This document shows positions 1 through 7,723 of a stretch of DNA of 9,806 nt, piece after piece. The notes under the pieces were generated by a model that was not told where the DNA came from, did no database searches, and saw only the letters and a program-made list of their open reading frames with translations. Position 1 is the stretch's first letter. Each line of letters begins with the position of its first letter. The DNA is from Planctomycetota bacterium (lineage in GTDB: Bacteria > Planctomycetota > PUPC01 > JACPCR01), in assembly GCA_030740295.1 (NCBI GenBank), contig JASLXP010000497.1, positions 1-9,806 on the forward strand, in the 5' to 3' direction. A program made the position numbers and the translations under genes.

Positions 1-65
1 GTTTTGCAGCGGGTGTTAACGAAACCATAAAGGCCATTAAGGCCGTCCAGAAACAGAAAAGATGA
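1..65 (+). CDS. C-terminal end of a probable AtpZ-like accessory protein (partial)
   Basis: Only the last 20 codons are in the window, read from position 3 to the TGA at 63-65. The tail is basic and short (FAAGVNETIKAIKAVQKQKR). The stop overlaps the atpI start as ATGA (62-65), which suggests translational coupling and places this gene in the same operon. A small AtpZ/AtpQ-type membrane protein commonly precedes atpI, and its C-terminus usually follows its last membrane helix with a short basic tail, which fits. The assignment rests on position and overlap more than on sequence, since no diagnostic motif is visible. It could instead be an unrelated upstream gene. Confidence 0.45.
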   Translation, partial: FAAGVNETIKAIKAVQKQKR

Positions 66-493
66 AGGCAGACTTCATTTCAAAAGTCCTCAATATCTCG
101 CTGGTTTTCGCTGGCTTGGGATTCCTGTTTGTATCCTCCGCTTTCGGTTTCGATATCGGCTTGGGGTATCTCTTTGGCGCGGTCTGGAGCGCGTTGAATC
201 TCTGGGGCATGGCCAAGCTGATTCGAACGGTGTTTTCCGATCACGAGAATAAAAAGACTATTGCTCTCGCTTTCATGCTGAAGTTTCCAGTGCTCTATGG
301 TGCTGGGTTCCTTCTTCTTTATTACGGCAAGGTTCACGTTATTGGTGCATTCGTCGGCTTTTCCATTCCACTGGTGATCGCAGTCCTGAAATCCGGGGGC
401 AAGGTGTTGACAGCCCAGGGAATCATTCCCGATGGCCAGAAAAGCGGTACCGACGAACAAACTGTTCCCGATTCGGCAGGCCAAGCAAACTAA
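62..493 (+). CDS. atpI: ATP synthase subunit I (AtpI-like)
   Basis: This 143-residue hydrophobic protein has four likely membrane helices, at about residues 10-28, 31-50, 66-87 and 92-110, and a polar C-terminal tail rich in Gln, Asp and Thr. The small four-helix architecture and the place directly before atpB match the ATP synthase subunit I family. Members are not part of the finished enzyme and are thought to help assemble the c-ring or supply Mg2+. The ATG overlaps the preceding stop (ATGA), so it is probably translated by coupling; only a weak purine run (AGAAAAG) precedes it. The sequence family is poorly conserved, so the name depends partly on gene order. The local DNA is more AT-rich than the catalytic subunit genes. 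Confidence 0.8.
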   Translation: MKADFISKVLNISLVFAGLGFLFVSSAFGFDIGLGYLFGAVWSALNLWGMAKLIRTVFSDHENKKTIALAFMLKFPVLYGAGFLLLYYGKVHVIGAFVGFSIPLVIAVLKSGGKVLTAQGIIPDGQKSGTDEQTVPDSAGQAN

Positions 494-502
494 GACGATT
501 TC

Positions 503-1588
503 ATGAATCTTTTCTGGCCCAGGTTTTTAATCATTGGATTCATCGTCATCGTCATTGGCGTTCTGTTGATGGGTGATCCTGGAGCTCCTGCTCATCATGG
601 CGGCGGGCAAATCAAACACCCCGAAGGTGCGGCTGCCGTCAAGCATGGTGGGGCCATCGAGCATGGTGGGGCCGCCAAGCATGAGGAAGGACACGATGCC
701 GTTCACAGAGAGCCACTCCTGGAACTCCCAGAGTTTCTGCCGAACCTTCTCACCATCCCGAGTTTCAAAAATCATGGCATCCCCGTGTGGGACTGGATTC
801 ACGTTTATATGTGGGAGAACGTGTTTTTCTCCATCGTAGTTGCAGGGCTGCTCATCTGCCTGGTGAAATGGATGCAGCCCAGCGAGGACGTGACAGATGT
901 ACCGAATCGCAAACAGACAGTCCTTGAGCTCATCGTTGAAAAACTAAATGGCATGGTCGAGGGCGTGATAGGGCCGGAAGGAAAGAAATACACGCCCTTT
1001 GTAGGCAGCCTTTTCATGTACATCTGGTGCATGAACATGATTGGCCTGGTGCCGGGGATGAAGGCTGCGACGTCTTACATCGGTATTACCCTGGGCCTGG
1101 CGGTCGCCACCTTCTTGTACGTCCAATATGTGGGGCTGCGTGAAAACGGAATTGAAGGCTACCTGCACCACCTGGCCGGGAGTCCACAGGACGGTGTCGG
1201 CTGGGCAATGTCTCCGCTCATGTTTGTGTTGCACGTGCTCGGTGAATTAATCAAGCCGGTCAGTCTTGCTCTGCGTCTTTTCGGTAACGTGATGGGCGAA
1301 GATGCGCTCATCGGCGTTTTTGCCGTTCTTGGAATCGTGCTGCTTTCAACGCTAACAGGTGGTCCGACCACCCTGGAAAGTATGATGGGCCTGAAAGCCA
1401 TGACGACCGCAGACATGGCCAGCTTGCAGTGGTTCGGTATTCCGCTGCAGCTCCCGATCATGATGCTCGCCCTTCTGACCGGAACGATCCAGGCGCTCGT
1501 GTTTGCGCTGCTCGCCACGATATACATTTTCCTGATGCTGCCGCATGACCATCACGATGATGAACACGGTCATGAAGCGCATCATTGA
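503..1588 (+). CDS. atpB: ATP synthase subunit a, with His-rich N-terminal region and tail
   Basis: This is the Fo stator channel protein that carries protons to and from the c-ring. The hallmark KPVSLALRLFGN is at residues 251-262, with the essential Arg258 (E. coli Arg210), and TGTIQALVFALL at 326-337 contains Gln330 (E. coli Gln252). At 361 residues it is much longer than the E. coli protein (271). Extra parts are a signal-like hydrophobic start (residues 5-23), a His/Gly-rich stretch (31-68) with a hexapeptide repeat, a longer loop between the last two helices (about 284-310), and a His/Asp/Glu tail (348-361). The start at 503 has a weak ribosome site, but it is kept because it supplies the N-terminal hydrophobic segment. 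The next Met, residue 23, would remove that segment. It lies 9 bases after atpI. Confidence 0.96.
   Translation: MNLFWPRFLIIGFIVIVIGVLLMGDPGAPAHHGGGQIKHPEGAAAVKHGGAIEHGGAAKHEEGHDAVHREPLLELPEFLPNLLTIPSFKNHGIPVWDWIHVYMWENVFFSIVVAGLLICLVKWMQPSEDVTDVPNRKQTVLELIVEKLNGMVEGVIGPEGKKYTPFVGSLFMYIWCMNMIGLVPGMKAATSYIGITLGLAVATFLYVQYVGLRENGIEGYLHHLAGSPQDGVGWAMSPLMFVLHVLGELIKPVSLALRLFGNVMGEDALIGVFAVLGIVLLSTLTGGPTTLESMMGLKAMTTADMASLQWFGIPLQLPIMMLALLTGTIQALVFALLATIYIFLMLPHDHHDDEHGHEAHH
643..684 (+). repeat. 18-bp tandem repeat inside atpB (hexapeptide KHGGAI/EHGGAA)
   Basis: GCATGGTGGGGCC occurs at 643-655 and again at 661-673, and a third partial copy (GCATGAGG) begins at 679, all with a period of 18 bases. 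The repeat keeps the reading frame and encodes successive six-residue units KHGGAI, EHGGAA and KHEEGH. The first two copies are identical over 13 bases, which suggests recent duplication by slippage. Confidence 0.85.
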
Positions 1589-1618
1589 GTTTTTGTTTCC
1601 GTTACTGTCCGTTTCCAT

Positions 1619-1624
1619 AAGGAG
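1619..1624 (+). promoter_or_regulatory. Ribosome binding site of atpE
   Basis: AAGGAG lies 8 bases before the atpE ATG. It is much stronger than the sites before atpI, atpB and atpF, in keeping with the need for many copies of subunit c per enzyme. Confidence 0.75.
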
Positions 1625-1632
1625 TCTTTCCT

Positions 1633-1890
1633 ATGCTTCCTTTGATTCTCGCTGAGTTAGACCAATCAGCACTTCTCGCCCTTGCATTGCCGCTTGGTGT
1701 CGCTTTGGCCGCCATCGGTTCCGCTATGGGGCTCGGTCGAGCTGTTTCCACTGCACTCGAATCCATGGGCCGCCAGCCTGAAGCCGCCGGCGCTATTCAG
1801 ACTGCCATGATTATCGGTTGCGCGTTTATCGAGGCCCTCACGATTTACGCACTGCTGACAGTCTTCGTCCTCATGGGCAAGATGGGCTAA
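1633..1890 (+). CDS. atpE: ATP synthase subunit c
   Basis: This 85-residue hairpin protein has two membrane helices that form the proton-driven rotor ring. Helix 1 (about 12-44) carries the Gly/Ala-rich packing motif, here AAIGSAMGLG. The polar loop with RQP is at residues 47-49 and helix 2 is at about 56-81. Glu67 in AFIEALTIY is the ion-binding carboxylate (E. coli Asp61). Leu34 and Ala68 occupy the places held by Gln32 and Ser66 in the Na+-binding c subunit of Ilyobacter, so the enzyme is predicted to use protons. The length is usual for the family. The start is supported by a strong AAGGAG. The loop reads GRQPEA where ARQPEA is more common. Confidence 0.96.
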   Translation: MLPLILAELDQSALLALALPLGVALAAIGSAMGLGRAVSTALESMGRQPEAAGAIQTAMIIGCAFIEALTIYALLTVFVLMGKMG

Positions 1891-1934
1891 CGAAGGTTTA
1901 TTCCTTTCGCGGACAGCTTAAACGGAAATTTGGA

Positions 1935-1955
1935 GGAGGTGCCCGCGCCACCTCC
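1935..1955 (+). promoter_or_regulatory. Hairpin in the atpE-atpF gap enclosing a Shine-Dalgarno-like run
   Basis: GGAGGTG (1935-1941) pairs perfectly with CACCTCC (1949-1955) around a 7-base loop. No T-run follows, so it is not a full intrinsic terminator. The left arm lies within GGAGGAGGTG, an almost ideal ribosome-binding sequence that has no start codon at a suitable distance. The hairpin could protect the 3' end of an atpE-containing transcript or lower read-through to atpF; that role is inferred. Confidence 0.5.
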
Positions 1956-1979
1956 AGCAAAGCTTTGAGCCCGCGAACT

Positions 1980-2000
1980 ATGAAAACTGAGAAAGACTAA
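1980..2000 (+). other. Six-codon mini-ORF (MKTEKD) ending on the atpF start
   Basis: An ATG at 1980 opens MKTEKD and closes with TAA at 1998-2000, which overlaps the atpF ATG as TAATG. It could couple ribosome arrival to atpF, whose own binding site (GAGAAAG, 1989-1995) is weak. No good Shine-Dalgarno stands at the proper distance before the mini-ORF, so it may be chance. Confidence 0.25.
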
Positions 2001-2578
2001 TGCTGAACAGACGCATCCTTTCAATGAGTGCCTTTGTGGTTCTTGCTCTGGCTGCAACGCCATGCTTTGCGGCTGGTGGAGATCCGATGAGTAGTCAGGC
2101 GTTAATCGCCATGGTTATTACTCAGGCCATAGCATTTTATCTCCTTTTCCTGATCCTCAAGAAGTTCGCATTCGGGCCCGTCTTGAATGTCCTCGATTCC
2201 AGGCGCGATCGCATTGCGTCTGACTTCAAGGCTATCGAAGACGGCAACACTGCCCTCGAAGGCACGAAGAAGGACCTTGCAGATCGTCTCGATCAGATCG
2301 AAGACGAAGCTCGCATTAAAATCCGCGACGGGGTGCAGGAGGGACAGGACCTGTCGGAAAAGCTGAAGGCTGAAGCCCAGGCTGAAGCGAACGAGATGCT
2401 CGACAAGGCTCGTGGTCTCATCGAGAGCGAACGGGCCAAAGCAGCGGTGGAGATGCGAGACCAACTCGTCGACCTCACCATGGCTGCGACCGAAAAGATC
2501 ATCAAAGAGAGCTTAACCAGGAAGAAGCATCAAGACATTATTGACGACTTCATTGAGAATATGCCCACAGCTTCATGA
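2000..2578 (+). CDS. atpF: ATP synthase subunit b, with signal-peptide-like N-terminus
   Basis: This 192-residue peripheral stalk protein links subunit a to delta and alpha. Residues 1-24 look like a cleavable signal peptide: basic MLNRR, a hydrophobic core, then TPCFA before AGGD. They are followed by the usual membrane helix (about 34-54) ending LKKFAFGP. A long charged coiled coil (about 66-170) contains the typical VLDSRRDRI region and ends in the delta-binding tail. E. coli b is 156 residues and starts directly with the membrane helix, so the N-terminal extension explains most of the excess. The Cys at position 22 does not sit in a convincing lipobox. The stop overlaps atpH as ATGA. Confidence 0.94.
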   Translation: MLNRRILSMSAFVVLALAATPCFAAGGDPMSSQALIAMVITQAIAFYLLFLILKKFAFGPVLNVLDSRRDRIASDFKAIEDGNTALEGTKKDLADRLDQIEDEARIKIRDGVQEGQDLSEKLKAEAQAEANEMLDKARGLIESERAKAAVEMRDQLVDLTMAATEKIIKESLTRKKHQDIIDDFIENMPTAS

Positions 2579-3129
2579 AAGAACCGAACGCACCTCCCAG
2601 ATATGGCGAGGCGTTGCTGAACGTCTCTGAAAAGGAAAAGGCTGTCGAAGAAGTGCTGGAAGGCACCCGGGCCATCCGCGAGGTCATCGCTGACCAGCCC
2701 CAGTTACTCTCCTTCCTGAACGTCCCGCAGATCGCCAATTCCAAAAAGAAGGACGTGCTGAACAAGGTCCTGGAAGGCCAAGTTCATTCGGTGCTGATGA
2801 ATTTTGTCTGTCTGCTCGTCGATCGCCGGAGGACGGAAAGTCTTATTGAGATTTTCGATGCTTTCGAGATGGCGTGGGACAGGAGCAGGGGTATTCATCC
2901 CGTGGAAGTTCGGACAGCTATCGAGATGCAGAAGAGGCTTCAGACCAAGTTGGAGAAGAAGCTCAGAGAAATGTGCGGTGGTGACGTTCGAGTGACCTAC
3001 GTCCTGGACGAATCCGTAATTGGAGGAGTGGTCATCATTCGTGGTGACACCGGAACAGATATTGACGGCAGTGTTCGCCGTAGCTTGGAAAAACTTCGAG
3101 ACGCGCTGCTGAGCGCGCCGCTTAACTGA
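2575..3129 (+). CDS. atpH: ATP synthase subunit delta
   Basis: This 184-residue protein caps the F1 head and joins it to the b stalk. The N-terminal helical domain (about 8-105) starts with RYGEALLNVS, the family's usual opening. The C-terminal conserved block at 144-178 reads LDESVIGGVVIIRGDTGTDI and continues into DGSVRRSLEKLRDALL, matching the family signature. Length is normal (E. coli 177). The ATG overlaps the atpF stop (ATGA, 2575-2578), so the two stator proteins are probably made by coupled translation. It is followed after 27 bases by atpA. Confidence 0.95.
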   Translation: MKEPNAPPRYGEALLNVSEKEKAVEEVLEGTRAIREVIADQPQLLSFLNVPQIANSKKKDVLNKVLEGQVHSVLMNFVCLLVDRRRTESLIEIFDAFEMAWDRSRGIHPVEVRTAIEMQKRLQTKLEKKLREMCGGDVRVTYVLDESVIGGVVIIRGDTGTDIDGSVRRSLEKLRDALLSAPLN

Positions 3130-3144
3130 CATTAAACACGCTTT

Positions 3145-3150
3145 GGGAGG
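3145..3150 (+). promoter_or_regulatory. Ribosome binding site of atpA
   Basis: GGGAGG lies 6 bases before the ATG at 3157, a strong site that fixes the alpha start. Confidence 0.75.
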
Positions 3151-3156
3151 TTCCCT

Positions 3157-4686
3157 ATGGCTCTCCGACCTGAGGAAGTTACATCCGTCCTGACACAGGA
3201 GCTGGAGAATTACAAGTCTGAATTGAAGATGGAGGACGTCGGTACGGTCATCCAGGTGGGTGATGGTATCGCACGTGTCTACGGCCTGGATAAAGCCATG
3301 GCCGGCGAGCTCCTTGAATTCACCGGCGGCGTCATGGGCATGGCGCTCAACCTCGAAGAGGGGAATGTCGGCGCCGTCCTCCTCGGCGACGACCGCGGTA
3401 TCAAGGAAGGTGACATCGTCCGCAAAACTGGCCGTATCACCGACGTTCCCGTTGGAAATGCCCTCGTCGGGCGTGTCGTCAACGCGCTCGGAGACCCCAT
3501 CGACGGCAAAGGCCCAATCGTCACCGAGCATCGCCGCAACATCGAAGGCAACGCTCCCAACGTCGTTGGCCGCACGCCGGTAAACGAGCCCGTGCAGACC
3601 GGCCTCAAAGCGGTCGACTCCATGATCCCAATCGGACGCGGACAGCGTGAGCTTATCATTGGCGACCGACAGGTCGGTAAGACTGCGATCATCGTTGACA
3701 CCATCCTTAACCAGAAGGGACAGGATTTGATCTGCGTGTACGTTGCCGTTGGTCAGAAGGCGTCCACCGTCGCCGGAGTGATACAGATTCTCGAGGAGCA
3801 CGGCGCGATGGAATACACCATCGTCGTATCCGCGCCGGCCGATTCCCCGGCCCCGCTGCAATATCTGGCGCCTTATACCGGCTGCGCGATGGGCGAGTAC
3901 TTCATGTACAGCGAAGGCAAAGACGCCATCGCCTTCTACGACGACCTTTCCAAGCATGCGGCTGCGTATCGCCAGCTCTCGCTGCTCCTTCGTCGTCCTC
4001 CGGGACGTGAGGCCTATCCGGGCGACGTCTTTTACCTGCACTCACGTCTCCTGGAACGTGCAGCGCGTCTACACCCGGACCTCGGTGGCGGTTCGCTGAC
4101 AGCCATCCCAGTCATCGAAACCCAGGCTGGTGACGTTAGCGCGTACATTCCGACAAACGTTATCTCGATTACCGACGGCCAGATTTATCTCGAGCCGGAC
4201 CTCTTTTACGCCGGTGTCCGTCCTGCCATTAATGTAGGCATCTCGGTCTCTCGTGTAGGGAGCGCCGCACAGACCAAGGCCATGAAGAGCGTTGCCGGGC
4301 AGTTGCGGCTCGACCTCGCCCAGTATCGTGAGCTCGCCGCGTTTGCCCAGTTCGGCTCAGACCTCGACGCGGCCACGCTCCAGCAGCTCAGCCGCGGTGA
4401 GCGCATGGTCGAGATTCTCAAGCAGGATCAATACGTTCCGCTTTCCATGGCCAAGCAGGTCATCATCATTTACACCGGTGGTGAAGGCCTGGTCGATGAT
4501 ATTGCTGTTGAAGATCTCAAACGCTTCCAGGCCGAGTTCTTCGCATACCTGGAGGAAGAGCACCCGCAGATTGAGATGAAGATCGCCGAAGAGAAAGTTT
4601 TGACCGAAGACAACGAAGACAGAATCAAACGAGCCGTTGCGTCCTTCAAAGAACAGTTTGAAGGTACAGAAACGGAAGAAGGATGA
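3157..4686 (+). CDS. atpA: ATP synthase subunit alpha
   Basis: This 509-residue regulatory/non-catalytic nucleotide-binding subunit alternates with beta in the F1 hexamer. The N-terminal delta-contacting helix and beta-barrel cover residues 1-95. The Walker A loop GDRQVGKT is at 169-176, the same numbering as E. coli, and the signature [13 protein letters not shown] contains the Arg that reaches into the catalytic site of beta. The C-terminal helical domain follows (about 380-509). Length is typical. The Walker A loop has Val where most alpha subunits have Thr (GDRQTGKT), so it resembles the beta loop. Gene order places the HTH gene, not atpG, next. Confidence 0.98.
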   Translation: MALRPEEVTSVLTQELENYKSELKMEDVGTVIQVGDGIARVYGLDKAMAGELLEFTGGVMGMALNLEEGNVGAVLLGDDRGIKEGDIVRKTGRITDVPVGNALVGRVVNALGDPIDGKGPIVTEHRRNIEGNAPNVVGRTPVNEPVQTGLKAVDSMIPIGRGQRELIIGDRQVGKTAIIVDTILNQKGQDLICVYVAVGQKASTVAGVIQILEEHGAMEYTIVVSAPADSPAPLQYLAPYTGCAMGEYFMYSEGKDAIAFYDDLSKHAAAYRQLSLLLRRPPGREAYPGDVFYLHSRLLERAARLHPDLGGGSLTAIPVIETQAGDVSAYIPTNVISITDGQIYLEPDLFYAGVRPAINVGISVSRVGSAAQTKAMKSVAGQLRLDLAQYRELAAFAQFGSDLDAATLQQLSRGERMVEILKQDQYVPLSMAKQVIIIYTGGEGLVDDIAVEDLKRFQAEFFAYLEEEHPQIEMKIAEEKVLTEDNEDRIKRAVASFKEQFEGTETEEG

Positions 4687-4737
4687 TTGGTGGCAGTGGT
4701 GTCCCGCCGCCGGCCAATGTGCCGCAGCTAAGAAACC

Positions 4738-4953
4738 ATGCCAATCCTGACTACACGATTAGGAAGTTTTGATGACAGCCATGAATACATGTCCTGGGAA
4801 CAAGTTCTCAACGAGCTTCAGATCTCTGAAGAGAACCTTCAGAATATCGTGGCTGAAACGCGACTCAGAGCTTTCAAGGATGGGGGAACTCTGAGATTCC
4901 GTCGTACTGATGTTGAGAAATACAAGTTCAGGACGGAAGACGAAGAAGACTGA
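4738..4953 (+). CDS. Small excisionase/MerR-type helix-turn-helix protein inside the atp operon
   Basis: This 71-residue acidic protein is predicted to bind DNA. Residues 18-63 follow the excisionase-type HTH_17 pattern: SWEQVLNELQISEENLQNIV is the helix-turn-helix, LRAFKDGGTLRFRRTDVEKY is the wing with the typical hydrophobic-Phe-Arg-Arg-x-Asp-Val ending, and an acidic tail follows. It lies 51 bases after atpA and 3 bases before atpG on the same strand, so it is almost certainly co-transcribed with them. No clear Shine-Dalgarno precedes the ATG at 4738. An alternative start at 4789 (Met18) would leave a 54-residue protein with only the domain. The family assignment is by pattern. Function is unknown: it might regulate the operon, or the fold might serve another purpose. 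Confidence 0.8.
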   Translation: MPILTTRLGSFDDSHEYMSWEQVLNELQISEENLQNIVAETRLRAFKDGGTLRFRRTDVEKYKFRTEDEED

Positions 4954-4956
4954 ACA

Positions 4957-5829
4957 ATGCCAAATCTAAAACAGATTCGTAACCGCATCCGGAGTGTTAA
5001 GAGCACTCAGCAGATCACCAGAGTCATGGAGATGGTCTCCGCCTCCAAGCTGGCGAAGACGCAGGCACTTCTCAACCAGGCCGGCCCGTATGCTGAGGGC
5101 CTCGAAGGCATCATGAAACGAGTTGTGGGCACGATGCAAGACGAAGAAGGCAACGTCACCATCGATAACCCGTTCATGCAGGCACGTCAGGAAGTCAAGA
5201 AACGCTGCATGGTGATATTCGTCTCGGACCGCGGCCTCTGCGGCGCCTACAACAACAACCTGATCAACGCTGCTGAAGAAGCCATGGAGGGTGGCCCGGA
5301 AGGCTGGGTGCTTGCCTGTGTCGGCAAGAAGGGACTGGCCTACTTTCAAAAGCGTGATTGGGACATCGGATACTCGCTCATCGACACCCAGGGCCGTGTT
5401 TCCGGGGAACAGGTCCACGAGCTCTCCAGCTATCTGACCGGTGGATTTCTGGCCGGTGATTTCGATGAAGTGCATCTGTCCTACACCGCCTTTCATTCAG
5501 CCGCCAGATTCTTGCCCTCGACTGATCCGTTCATCCCGCTCAAGGCAGAGGCCGGTGAGCAGGACAACACGGATTACATCTTCGAGCCCGACGTGCAGAC
5601 ACTGCTCGACCGGCTGGTGCCCGACCATCTGGCCGCGAAGATTAATACGGCCATTCTTCAGGCATTCGCCTCCGAGCATGCCGCCCGAATGACGGCCATG
5701 CGTAGCGCAACAGACAATGCCAGGGACATGATCGAGTCCCTCACGCTTGTTATGAACAAAGCCCGTCAAGCCGCGATTACTACTGAAATCTCCGAGATCG
5801 TTGGTGGTGCGGAAGCCATCAAGAGTTGA
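4957..5829 (+). CDS. atpG: ATP synthase subunit gamma
   Basis: This is the central rotating shaft of F1. The N-terminal helix (MPNLKQIRNRIRSVKSTQQI and TRVMEMVSASKL, residues 1-32) and the C-terminal helix (about 239-288, with ARMTAMRSATDNA and ITTEISEIVGGAEA) form the coiled coil that turns inside the alpha/beta ring. SDRGLCGAYNN at 90-100 is the conserved motif of the globular domain. Length is normal (290; E. coli 287). The start lies 3 bases after the HTH gene stop, and the ribosome site must lie in the purine-rich end of that gene (GGACGGAAGACGAAGAAGA). It is followed by a 131-base gap before beta. Confidence 0.97.
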   Translation: MPNLKQIRNRIRSVKSTQQITRVMEMVSASKLAKTQALLNQAGPYAEGLEGIMKRVVGTMQDEEGNVTIDNPFMQARQEVKKRCMVIFVSDRGLCGAYNNNLINAAEEAMEGGPEGWVLACVGKKGLAYFQKRDWDIGYSLIDTQGRVSGEQVHELSSYLTGGFLAGDFDEVHLSYTAFHSAARFLPSTDPFIPLKAEAGEQDNTDYIFEPDVQTLLDRLVPDHLAAKINTAILQAFASEHAARMTAMRSATDNARDMIESLTLVMNKARQAAITTEISEIVGGAEAIKS

Positions 5830-5887
5830 GCTTCCCTTTCCAGTTACCCGCTTTCAAGTTCAAATCGGACTTTTATGAGATACAGGA

Positions 5888-7391
<1,504 letters not shown>

Positions 7392-7394
7392 TCC

Positions 7395-7655
7395 ATGCCG
7401 GCACCATACCAGCTTAAGATCGTCACCCGCGAAAGAATCGCCTACGAAGGCGAAGTGACAAGCACAACGGCCCCCGCAACAAGCGGCTCAATCGGCATCT
7501 GGGCCAACCACGCTCCACTGATTACCTCCCTCGACGAAGGTAAACTAGCCTACACCGAAACCGACGGCACCGAGACCGTGGCGAAGGTCAAAGGCGGCTT
7601 CCTCGAAGTGCGTAAGAATGTCGTGACGATTCTGACGGATGAGATGGCGGAGTGA
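7395..7655 (+). CDS. atpC: ATP synthase subunit epsilon, short form without the C-terminal helices
   Basis: This is the F1 central stalk foot that binds gamma and the c-ring. The 86 residues match only the N-terminal beta-sandwich: YQLKIVTRERIAYEGEV at the start, the conserved GIWANHAPLITSL at 34-46 (usual form GILPGHAPLL), and KGGFLEVRKNVVTILTDEMAE at the end. Many epsilon subunits (E. coli 139 residues) continue with two helices that inhibit ATP hydrolysis; here a stop comes first. The other two forward frames downstream show no plausible helical continuation, and an intrinsic terminator starts 23 bases later, so this looks like a natural short form and not a frameshift. Short epsilons are known in some bacteria, for example green sulfur bacteria. 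Confidence 0.94.
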   Translation: MPAPYQLKIVTRERIAYEGEVTSTTAPATSGSIGIWANHAPLITSLDEGKLAYTETDGTETVAKVKGGFLEVRKNVVTILTDEMAE

Positions 7656-7678
7656 TCTGAAAGCCAATTCCAGCAAAG

Positions 7679-7707
7679 GGCCGCTCTCAGTCAGAGCGGC
7701 CTTTTTT
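7679..7707 (+). terminator. Intrinsic terminator of the atp operon
   Basis: GGCCGCTCT (7679-7687) pairs perfectly with AGAGCGGCC (7693-7701) around a 5-base loop and is followed by six T (7702-7707). It stands 23 bases after the atpC stop. On the opposite strand the stem is followed by only three T, so it may also weakly stop transcription coming from the convergent heparinase-like gene, which ends 16 bases further on. Confidence 0.95.
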
Positions 7708-7723
7708 GACCTGCAAATGGCCC

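Noticed and set aside
1818..2000. 60-codon frame starting inside atpE and running to the atpF start
   Set aside because: It is out of frame with atpE over its first third, has no ribosome site, and has no recognisable motif. Only its last six codons are noted, as a possible mini-ORF.
2704..4041. Long open frame of 445 codons on the - strand across atpH and atpA
   Set aside because: It is antisense to two clearly recognised genes. Its translation shows no family motif, and its openness follows from the codon use of the sense genes.
4687..4717. Imperfect hairpin in the atpA-HTH gap (TTGGTGGC with GCCGGCCAA)
   Set aside because: The stem needs a bulge and a wobble pair and has no T-run. In GC-rich DNA such a structure is expected by chance.
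5830..5887. Possible promoter in the atpG-atpD gap (TTTCAA ... TTTATGA)
   Set aside because: The boxes match the sigma-70 consensus poorly, and the gene order and direction are explained by one transcript.
7656..7678. Possible frameshifted remainder of the epsilon C-terminal helices
   Set aside because: The other forward frames after the stop show no Ala/Glu/Arg-rich helical sequence, and the terminator leaves no room for a domain of about 50 residues.
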